A DNA stretch of 64,000 nucleotides from Sphingobacteriales bacterium (GTDB taxonomy: Bacteria > Bacteroidota > Bacteroidia > Chitinophagales > UBA2359), in NCBI GenBank assembly GCA_016718845.1, contig JADKCK010000006.1:62001-126000 (forward strand). Reading direction: 5' to 3'. Below the pieces are notes generated by a model, which searched no databases, was not told the origin of the DNA, and worked only from the letters and a program-made list of their open reading frames with translations. Each line of letters opens with the position of its first letter. Within the stretch, counting starts at the first letter, position 1. The translations under genes and the position numbers were made by a program. Below are positions 37,501-46,551 of this stretch, piece by piece.

Positions 37501-40500
37501 CGAACCGTATTACTATATAGATGGTGTATCTATTACGCCCCTAAACATTACCGTCTCCGACGATGTAACAATTTGTGCCGGAACAACTACCACTCTATCT
37601 GCCACCACCAACACCTGCGAAGCCTATTGGACAGTTGCAGGCACGGGTCAGTTAGTAGCTACCGATACCGCATTAACCGTATCGCCAACACAAACAACTA
37701 CTTATGTTTTTACAGGTAGCAATGGTACTTGTGGTATTAGTGATAGTGTTACGGTATTTGTAAATCCGTTGCCCAATATTACGGCATCTAATGTATTATC
37801 GTTTTGTGCAGGTGGCGCTGTAACCCTCGATGCCCAAACCAATGCCAACGAACCTACCTATGTTTGGACACCCGAGTACAACATCACCAACCCCAACATT
37901 GCCAACCCCAACGTTTTTCCTGATACCACCACCACCTACTACCTAACCGTAACCGACGGCATAACAGGTTGTACCCAAACCGACTCGATATTGGTGGTTG
38001 TAAATCGTTTGCCTATTGCGGGTATTACTAACAATACCACTATTTGTTATGGCTCGTCTGTCCAACTATTTGCCGAAGGTGGCGTTAGTTATTCGTGGTC
38101 GCCCAACTCAAGTATCTCAGACACCAACGTTGCCGACCCTATCGTAAATCCTACCGAAACAACCACTTATACCGTTTTGGTCACCAACCCAACGGGCTGT
38201 TCTACTACAGCATCGGTAACGGTAACGGTGCAACAACCTTACGAAACAACCGTTAGTAGCATTAGCATTTGCGGCAATGTACCAACGCAACTTAACCCAG
38301 AGGTGCCTGCATCGGCGGTTAGTTTTCAATGGTATCCAACCACCGATTTAGACAATGCCAATATTGCCAACCCAACTACCACCACCCCCAACGACCTTAT
38401 CTATACCTTATATTATACAGATGCTTTAGGCTGCGAAGGACAAGCACAAGTGTCGGTAGATGTAAACCCAGCACCATTTGCAGGTGTTGATGTGCAGATA
38501 TGCGAAGGCGGCTCGGTACAACTCAATGCATCGGGCGGAGCAACAAGCTACGCATGGTTGCCTACCGATGGCTTAAGCGATGCCAATATTGCCAACCCAA
38601 TAGCCTCGCCAACAGCAACCACCGATTATGTTTTGACAGTAACTTACAACACCCCATCGGGCGATTGTGCCTTAACCGATACCGTACAGGTAAATGTAGC
38701 ATCAATAGGTTTTGCTAATGCAGGCAACGATGTAACTATCTGCCAGGGTAGCAATACTCAACTAAATGCCATAGGTGGCGATAGCTACACTTGGGCACCA
38801 TTAACAGGTTTAAGCGATGCAACTATTGCTAATCCAACCGCTAATCCATCAGAAACCACCGAGTATGTAGTTACGGTATTAAACAATACCACCGGCTGTA
38901 CATCAACCGATACCGTAACCGTATTTGTTGAACCCTCGCAAGCACCTATTTTAGGCAATGTATCGGCACCAGCTTGTACACAACCCTCGGGGCTTTCGTT
39001 TATTTGTGTAGATTTGGCTTATACCGGCTGCGAAGATTTAACCACCACTATCAGCGGTCAGGCAAGCGGAGCCAACAGCGAACCTATCTACAACAACAAT
39101 ACCGTTTGCTTTTTCTACCTAAGTAGCTTTTTGGTTGATGGTAATTTAGTGCGTAACGACACCATAACCGTTGATGTTTGTACAACCCTTAATAACTTAT
39201 GCTCAACGGCAACCGTAGTGCTAAACTATTGCGACAAAGCACCTATTTGGGCAGCGGAGCAATTAGACGCTAACACTTGTCAAGGTCAGACGATTAACAT
39301 TGCCCTGCCTGCTGCTGCCGACCCCGACACCGACGAAGGCACTTTATCGTACAATATTATACAAGGCAGCAATGGTTTGGCTACTTTAAACGGTACTATT
39401 GCATCTTACACACCTAATAGCAATTTTGTAGGTAACGATGCTTTTGAAGTGGTGGTGTGCGACCAACTACTACCTGTACAATGCGATACCTTAACCATAG
39501 ACGTAGCCGTACAAGCCAACCAAGCACCTATTGCCCCTAGCCAAAGCGTAACAACCGCCTACAATACAGCAATAGATGTGTGTACGGGCGTTACGACCCC
39601 GATGGCGATAACCTAAACCTAAGTGGTAGCGGTAATGCCAATGTTATTATTACAGGCTCGGCGGCGGGTGCATACTGCATTAGGTTGGTGCCAGCCAATG
39701 GCTTTGTTGGTACAACTACCGTATCGTATACCGTTTGCGACCCTTGCGGACGCTGCTCGAACGGAACCATTACCTTAACGGTATTGCCACAAGTAAATCA
39801 ACCGCCTGTAGTAACGCCTACTAATGCAACCATTACTACCCCTTACCAAACACCCGTTACTACTTGCCTAAACGTAACCGACCCTAATGGCGATGATGTG
39901 GTGTATGATATTACTTTCTCGCCATTAAACGGCGATGTAGTATTTAACACCTCAAACAACTGTATAACCTATACTCCCGATGCAGGTTTTGTGGGCAACG
40001 ATGCTTTGCAATTTAATGTCTGCGACGAAAACGGAGCTTGTGTAACCGTTACTATTGCTTATGTTGTATTGCCACCTAGCACTGGCGAATATCCGATACT
40101 AAACGATGTATCGGCAACTACACCATTTAATACACCAGTTGAAGTTTGTGTTGATGCCGACGAACCCCAAAACGAAACCGTAGATTACCAATTTGGCACA
40201 GCCACCAACGGTACTATTACACAAGCCGATAGTTGCATAACTTATACGCCTAATAGCGGTTTTGTGGGTAACGATACCATACAAGTTATTGCCTGCGACC
40301 CCTCGTTGAATTGCGATACTGCAAACATCATTATCACTGTTTTGCCCGACAACCCCGCACCAACAGCCACCGACCTTACCACATCTACCAATATTAATAC
40401 ACCCGTTAACGGCTGTTTTACTATCAGCAACTTGCCCAACAACGAAACAATAACCGTTACCCTAGAAAGCAATGCCGTTAATGGCAACGTGGTATTACAA

Positions 40501-42843
40501 CCTAATGGCTGTTTTACCTACACACCAAACAACAACTTTGTGGGCAACGACCAATTTGTAATACAAGTGTGCGACGAAGCCGGACAATGCGTTACAGCAA
40601 CAGGTATTGTTACCGTTATAAACACCAACACACCACCTACTGCCCAAAACGTAACAGCATCTACCTTAGTAGATACCCCCGTATCGGCTTGCTTTGGTAT
40701 ACAAAACCTACCCGCAGGCGAACCGCTTACTATTATAGCAACTAACCCAGCCAACGGCACTGTAACCATAGACAATAACGGCTGTTTTGTATATACCCCC
40801 AATGCAGGCTTTGTAGGAACCGACGAATTTGGTATTCAAATTTGCGACCAACTAAACCAATGTACCTCTGCATCGGCTACTATTACTGTTAGTGCCAACA
40901 ACCCCGCACCAAGCATACAAAACTTAACCGCAACTGCACCCAATCATACACCAATAAGCGGCTGTTTTGCTTATGATAACCAACCAAGCGGCGAAGCTGT
41001 TACTTTTACTATTGTTACACCACCCACAAACGGTACGGCTACCATAGATGCCAACGGTTGTTATACCTACACCCCAACAGGTACTTTTACCGGAACAGAT
41101 GTATTTACCGTTCAAATTTGCGATGCAGCCGGACAATGTAACACCGCCACTGCAACTATTACAGTAGGGGCAAATACACCACCAGTATTTAATCCTATTC
41201 AGATAGCAACCATTGTGTCGGGTACCGATACCACTGTTTGTTTTAGCAGTATTGTAGATGCACAAGGCGATGATATAAGCGTAACTATAACCAGTATTCA
41301 GTTGATGGTAGGCACACCACCTACTGCAATTGGTACTGCCGAAATAGTAGACAATTGCATTTCGTATACATCAGTTGCTGGATTTTCGGGCAGCGTGCGT
41401 GTTGTTGTAAATGTTTGCGACGACCAAGTACCACCCGCTTGTTCAAGCACTAATGTTGAGTTTATTGTCATCAATCCACCAACAACTACCAATATAACAG
41501 CCACCACACCGCAAGGGCAATCGGTGCAAGGTTGCTTTGATATTGTAGATTTAGATGGCGATGCCACCACCACCACCATCATCGAACAACCTACAAATGG
41601 TACAGTAACAGTTAATGCAAATGGCTGCGTGACATACCAACCTGATGGTACTTTTGTTGGAACCGACCAAGTAACCGTACAAATTTGCGACGACGACAAC
41701 CTTTGTACAACAGCTACCTACACCATAACCGTAACCGATGGCTTAATTGCTATTAACGATGCCTTTACCTTAGAAGAAGGTACTACCACTACCTACAACC
41801 TAATTGACAACGATACCGAACCATCGACTACCATTGTGGCAATTACCAATGCACCAAACAACGGTACAGCTACCGTAGATGCTAATACAGGTATTGTTAC
41901 CTATACAGCCAACGCCGGTTTTGTAGGTACAGATACCATTGTGTATACTATTTGCGACGAACTACTGGGCTGCGAAACAGCCACCGTTATTATTACCATA
42001 ACCGACCTACTAAATGCCGCCGACGATTTTATAACTACTCCACAAAACACAGGTATTGATATTGCGGTGTTAGGCAACGATAACTCGCCCGGTGCGCCAA
42101 CAGTAAGCGTTATTGACGAGGTAGCACATGGTTTATTTATTGACAATGGCGATGGTACTTTTACCTACCTACCCGATGTTACTTTTACGGGCGTAGATAG
42201 TTTTGTGTATGTAATTAGCTACCCCAATTATGGCAGCGACACCGCTACGGTATATATCAACGTATCGGGCGCACCTGCTACACCAAATGCCGTAGATGAT
42301 AACGCCACTACCGACCAAGATACGCCCGTAAGCATCAACATACAAGCAAACGATATTATACCATCGGGTAGTTATACCACTACTATTACGGCACAACCTG
42401 CCAACGGTACTGTTACCTATAATGCCGCAACAGGTGTAGCAACCTACACCCCTAATGCAGGTTTTAGTGGTACCGATGCGTTTACTTACACCATCTGCCA
42501 TACGGCTGTTACCACCATCTGCGACCAAGCTATTGTAACCATTACCGTTAACCCAACCGTTGAATGTGTGGTTAAAGTGTACAAAGTTATTACCCCAAAT
42601 GGCGATAACCGAAACGATTACCTAAAAATTGATGGTTTGGACTGTGGTGGAAACAATGTAAATACCCTACAAGTGTTTAACCGTTGGGGTAATATGGTTT
42701 TTGAGGCAGATAATTATAACCCCGCCGCTTTCTGGGACGGAACCTACAACGGAAACCCCGTACCCGACGGCACTTATTTCTACATCTTAAAAGTACCTTC
42801 GGCAAACATTGACGAGCAAGGATATATTGAGGTTCAGAAATAA
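34598..42843 (+). CDS. giant gliding/T9SS surface protein with PKD and cadherin-like repeats (one frameshift)
   Basis: About 2748 residues once a single missing base near 39590 is restored (GTTAC-GACCCC, where VTDPDGDN is expected). It has a signal peptide, then three related modules of about 210 residues starting NLVPNNSLENN (34670), NLVPNPSMEAF (35823) and NLVTNGDFEQT (36948), the first two each followed by a PKD-like domain with WDFDNDG or WDFNNDG. Four to six Ig-like repeats with ICAGTT or ICEGG openings follow. From about 39.3 kb there are a dozen cadherin-like repeats, each built as NGxVxxxxNGCFxYTPNxxFVGxDxFxxQVCD. The end (42.56-42.84 kb) is a gliding-motility-type C-terminal domain (ITPNGDNRND, FNRWGNMVFE, WDGTYNG, PDGTYFYIL) for type IX secretion. 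Adhesion at the cell surface is the likely role. Confidence 0.88.
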
Positions 42844-42860
42844 AGATAGATAGCAAACAA

Positions 42861-42905
42861 AAAAAATGGCTGCCTCTGATACACAGAGGCAGCCACTTTT
42901 TTTTA
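42861..42905 (+). terminator. terminator of the giant surface-protein gene
   Basis: A strong hairpin, GGCTGCCTCT with AGAGGCAGCC around a 7-nt loop, followed by a run of T's, directly after the stop codon. Confidence 0.9.
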
Positions 42906-42996
42906 TAGCACGACCTATCCCAAGTTTGTTATGTAGTACCTAACCCAAGTTTTGCATGTGGTACTCAACTTTGTTTTTAGACAAATAGCTTGCCCG

Positions 42997-43228
42997 ACCC
43001 TGAAAGGGTCAAATATAAATAGCTTTAGCATGAAATTTCACGTAGATAGACGTGAAATTTTAGATGATGGACGTGAAATTTTAGGTGATAGACGTGAAAT
43101 TTTAGATGATAGACTTATTTAGAACCTTATAACCCCATCAGTGTTCTATAGCATAACATACCCCGACACGTGACGGACACGTATGTATTTATTCTCCCCT
43201 CGAAGGGGGAGTTAGAGGGGGATTAAAA
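42997..43228. repeat. cluster of short intergenic repeats
   Basis: Contains the small palindrome GACCCT-GAA-AGGGTC (42997-43011) and three tandem copies of a 21-22-bp unit (GACGTGAAATTTTAGATGAT) at 43048-43114, preceded by an inverted partial copy. A C-rich/G-rich palindrome at 43193-43225 (CTCCCCTCGAAGGGGGAG) is related to those near 1.9 kb and 45.5 kb. No gene is present. Confidence 0.75.
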
Positions 43229-43283
43229 ACACACCACACAAATTAACCCTAAAAATAAATGTGTTGACATATCTACCAAAACC

Positions 43284-43314
43284 TTGATTATTACGAAAAT
43301 AGCTAGTAACTTTG
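43284..43314 (+). promoter_or_regulatory. well-formed promoter without a gene
   Basis: TTG at 43284-43286, a 20-bp spacer and TAACTTTG at 43307-43314. The only downstream frame is about 25 codons (MVKITNHHVL...YADFS), broken off in the repeat region, so the promoter appears orphaned. Confidence 0.45.
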
Positions 43315-43411
43315 CATTTATAAAAGCGGTGAAAGGAGCGAAAAGAATGAAATGGTGAAAATTACAAATCACCACGTTTTGACTACGCTCAACAAACAAA
43401 TCGCAAAATGC

Positions 43412-43650
43412 TACGCAGATTTCTCCTGATTTTCCATCTGCGTAAAACCTAATTATCATAACCCATCTGCGTGCTATTGTTTTGGTTATGTTCAATGGCA
43501 CGCAGATTTTTATGATTTTTCATGATTGCTCATGATTTGCAATCTGCGTAAATCATGATTATCATGACCTATCTGCGTGCTATTATGTAGTATCATGATT
43601 GTCAATCTGCGTAAAACCTAATTATCATAACCCATCTGCGTGCTATCGCG
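43412..43650. repeat. repeated CTGCGTAAA...ATCTGCGTGCTAT elements
   Basis: Three imperfect copies of a unit that begins CTGCGTAAA(AC/T)C and ends ATCTGCGTGCTAT lie at about 43437-43480, 43541-43582 and 43603-43646. Linker sequence between them (CATGATT, CGCAGATTT) is also partly inverted. This type of mobile or palindromic intergenic element is common in Bacteroidota. Confidence 0.75.
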
Positions 43651-43657
43651 TTTGGCA

Positions 43658-43746
43658 ATTTTTACCAAATCATCAACCTTCAAAAACAAACTTTACAGCA
43701 TGATAAACTTATTGTTTTGCATTAGCCTTTTGTGGGGCATAGCAGG
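43658..43746. repeat. 89-bp direct repeat, copy 1 (orphan 3' end of a T9SS cargo gene)
   Basis: Matches 45728-45816 at an offset of 2070 bp. It reads FYQIINLQKQTLQHDKLIVL and then stop, the end of a type IX sorting domain without the rest of its gene. Confidence 0.9.
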
Positions 43747-44232
43747 TCAAGCCAAAACCGAAAATATAGAATTTAAAGCCCTTTGCAATGCTGTAATTGC
43801 CAACCTATTAAGCACCAACAGCAGCGGCGGGCGCAGCAACCAAGCCCAACTACAAACCCTACGCACTATGGCACAAACGCGCCAAAGTGCCAATACTTTG
43901 CTTACCGAAAGTTACTTAGCTGCCCTACAAGGCAATAGCTATGTGCGTAGTTCGGCAGTTATAGAAGACGATAAACAGAAAGTAACCAAACTACCTTAAA
44001 TCAATTAACGGTGGTACCTAATCCTGCTCAAAACTATGTACAAATTATTTGTGGGCAAGAAGTGCCTAATGCCAAACTATTAGTGTATGACCTAAACGGA
44101 CGTTTGCTAAAAACAGCTAATAGCACCGACAATATTACTTTTACAGTAGATACAAGTACCTTGCCCACAGGTATTTATTATTGCACTGTAGCTAATACTA
44201 CCTATACAGCTAAATTAGTAGTTGTAAAATAA
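43700..44232 (+). pseudogene. fragment of a T9SS cargo protein with type A sorting domain
   Basis: From an ATG at 43700 the frame reads a hydrophobic start (MINLLFCISLLWGIAG) that overlaps the preceding repeat out of frame. It continues TENIEFKALCNAVIANLL and a Gln/Ser-rich helical stretch to a stop at 43999. A one-base shift near 43975-43985 joins it to NQLTVVPNPAQNYVQIICGQ and a full type IX sorting domain (LLVYDLNGRLLKT, LPTGIYYCTV, AKLVVVK). A normal cargo domain is missing, so this is probably a remnant fused to repeat sequence. The overlapping signal-like start may be coincidental. Confidence 0.55.
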
Positions 44233-44333
44233 AACCACGCCTTTTGCTGCCATTTTTGTGGCAGCAAAGGGCATTTTGTTAACTCAAAAGAATAACAGCC
44301 GTGATTTGAAATTTTAAAACAATAATCTGCTGT

Positions 44334-45795
44334 ATGGTTTTATTTTGTACAACTATTGCTAAGGCGCAAGATACTGTACGTTATTTTAATAAAACCTATT
44401 GGGCAGATACCATGAACCTACTAACACCTATTGGTGTAGCCACCAACAATGGCTATTATTTAATAGGCAATTGTATTTCGATTAGCCAGACCAGTGTTTT
44501 TGTAATGAAAATAGATTTGGCAGGCAACCAAGAATGGTGGGTAAATGTTGATGTTAAAGGGAATGAAGATATTCCCTCATTACAATTAGGTGTACAAGCA
44601 ATTATTAGCAAAGATAGTTGTCTTGTTTTTACTTACACTAAAAGAGTGTTTGGCAATGGATTGTTAAGGGATATTTATTTAGTAAAAATGAGGCTTGATG
44701 GTACAATTATTTGGAACAGACAGCAAGTAGGTTATGGTGAAGAACAAGCACTGCAAGTAATTGAAACCAATGATGGTGGTTTTGCTTTATTTGGTTTTCA
44801 GTATTACGAAAACGACACCACTAAATATTATTTGGTAAAAACAGACACCGAGGGGGTAGAACAATGGCATCAAACTTATGTTTTAGACGAACATTCTGTT
44901 GGTCTATCCATCCAACAAACTGCCGACCACGGTTACATTATGGGCGGTTATGGGTATAGCAACATTACAGACTACGACACCTACATAGTAAAAACAGATA
45001 GTGCAGGTACCATACAATGGGAAACTAATTTTGGTGAATCGCACAATGATTGCGGAGGCATTGTTAATTTATTGGCTAATAATCAGTATTTAATAACAGC
45101 TTGTAATTATCTTGACAATAATTTTGACCGATACATGAGGCTTACTAAATTGAATAATGCAGGGCAAATCATTTGGGATAGTACATACACTAATGCTTTG
45201 GGATATGCAACGCCTCAAGCTCCTCTTATATTTTTACCAGATAGTAGTTTTGTAGCATTAGTTTTTTATCAAGCTACAAATAATCCAAGTAATTTGTTGG
45301 TTCGTTTTGATTTGCAAGGCAATATAATTTGGCAACACAGTACACACTCAAATCCTGAGCAACAAAAGCATACCCAAAAGACCTACGCCCTACCCCGATG
45401 GTGGGTTTTATTATGGCAGGCTACGAGCATACAAGTACGCCACAAAAGGCTATTTGGTTAAAACAGACAACTTGGGGCGTAGTTGCTCGTGGGTTGGGTG
45501 TGATAGTGTGGGGTATGTGTATCCTGTGGGTATAGCCTCCCCCCTGCCCCCTCCTAAGGAGGGAGAGTTGCAGGTCTATCCCAACCCTGCCACAAACCAA
45601 CTACACATTACTAGCAATATACAAGCTACCTTTATACTCTACGACCTTTTAGGACGTGCGGTGCGGCAGGTAGGTTTGGGTAGTGGCACGGTGCAGGTTT
45701 CGGTGTTGGGCTTGCCTGCGGGTACTTATTTTTACCAAATCATCAACCCTCAAAAACAAATTTTACAGCATGATAAACTTATTGTTTTGCATTAG
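44334..45795 (+). CDS. secreted T9SS cargo protein with repeated WD/beta-propeller-like blades (frameshifted)
   Basis: From ATG 44334 (or TTG 44306 if one T in the upstream T-run is extra, which gives a better signal peptide MKFKTIICC...) the protein has repeated blades of the form G-x-I-x-W, ETNDGGFALFGFQYY, QQTADHGYIMGGYGY and LVKTDxxG, typical of secreted propeller-like proteins. Between 45360 and 45450 at least three one-base indels break the frame, after which it reads GYLVKTDNLGRSCSW. It ends with a type A sorting domain (VYPNPATNQLHI, FILYDLLGRAVRQV, LPAGTYFYQII). A palindromic intergenic-type repeat is translated as SPLPPPKEGE just before that domain. Confidence 0.75.
45538..45572. 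repeat. G/C-rich palindromic repeat inside the coding region
   Basis: CCCCCTGCCCCCTCCTAAGG and the following AGGGAG form an imperfect palindrome of the same kind as the intergenic copies near 1918-1950 and 43193-43225. Here it lies in frame within the linker before the type IX sorting domain. Confidence 0.6.
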
Positions 45796-45816
45796 CCTTT
45801 TGTGGGGCGTAGCAGG
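45728..45816. repeat. 89-bp direct repeat, copy 2 (3' end of the T9SS cargo gene)
   Basis: In-place copy: the last 68 bases encode the end of the sorting domain including the stop at 45793-45795, and about 20 bp are beyond. Copy 1 is at 43658-43746. Confidence 0.9.
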
Positions 45817-45918
45817 GTTAGGCAATAATTTTTTAATCTGTATCCAATCTATAAAATCAGTTACCCTGTGCGTAACCTAATGTATCTACCTTTAAAAACA
45901 AGCGCAAACAGCAAACAA

Positions 45919-45956
45919 AAAAATGGGCAGGTGCAATAAAGCACTTGCCCATTTTG
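45919..45956. terminator. bidirectional terminator
   Basis: A hairpin, AAATGGGCAGGTGC against GCACTTGCCCATTT with a single G-T wobble, flanked by A- and T-tracts, between convergent genes. Confidence 0.8.
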
Positions 45957-46019
45957 GGGTGTTAGCCAATAGGTTATGTTTAGTTGATGCTAAACTTTAT
46001 CGAGCTGTGGTTGGTAAAA

Positions 46020-46487
46020 CTACTTGCCACTAAAAAAGTTGATAATTTTGCTTATAAAGCTCAATTTTTCTTCTTTTTTGCGGTTAAGGCACGTTTTTAT
46101 GTTCGTTGATTGGTTGTAAAAGCTTTTCAACATTTCGGCATCCATGCGCACTTGGCTATTTTCTAAGTTTTTTATTTCGGCTTTGCCCAATCGGTCTAAC
46201 ATATCATCGTACATAGGCATTACCACACACTCGCACTTGATACTTTTTTCGGTATCATCGGTGCCGCAATTATCTGCCAATAGTTGATTGATGTTTTTGT
46301 TTTTGAAAAAACTTGTTACATCGGGGTTTATGTTTTCGGTTACGCTTTTGCCGGTAAAAAAGTAGTACAAGGCGGCTACCAAAATAAGTATAAAAGCGAT
46401 GCGGAAGATGGTAGACACTACACGCATCAGCAGCCAAATACCAAATATAACGGCAAAGGCAAGCAATATCATTTGTACGGTGGTCAT
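46020..46487 (-). CDS. small membrane protein, unknown function
   Basis: A 155-residue protein. Residues 4-44 form two closely spaced hydrophobic helices (MILLAFAVIFGIWLLMRVV, IAFILILVAALYYFFTG). A Cys-containing soluble domain follows (LADNCGTDDTEKSIKCECVV) with a helical, Lys-rich C terminus. I do not recognise a family. It lies 64 bp after the start side of the helix-hairpin-helix gene's 3' end and may be co-transcribed with it. Confidence 0.6.
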   Translation of the reverse strand: MTTVQMILLAFAVIFGIWLLMRVVSTIFRIAFILILVAALYYFFTGKSVTENINPDVTSFFKNKNINQLLADNCGTDDTEKSIKCECVVMPMYDDMLDRLGKAEIKNLENSQVRMDAEMLKSFYNQSTNIKTCLNRKKEEKLSFISKIINFFSGK

Positions 46488-46551
46488 TATTTAAATTTTT
46501 TTAGTAATTTATTGATATTAGCAGTTAGTGTTTGCGGTGTTTGGGTAGTTG

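Noticed and set aside
34598..42843. Many long antisense frames inside the giant surface-protein gene
   Set aside because: They follow from the biased Asn/Thr/Pro/Gly codons of the repeats; none has a recognisable domain or its own start signals.
43223..43501. Ninety-two-codon minus-strand frame
   Set aside because: It runs through the repeated CTGCGT elements and an orphan promoter, with no domain features.
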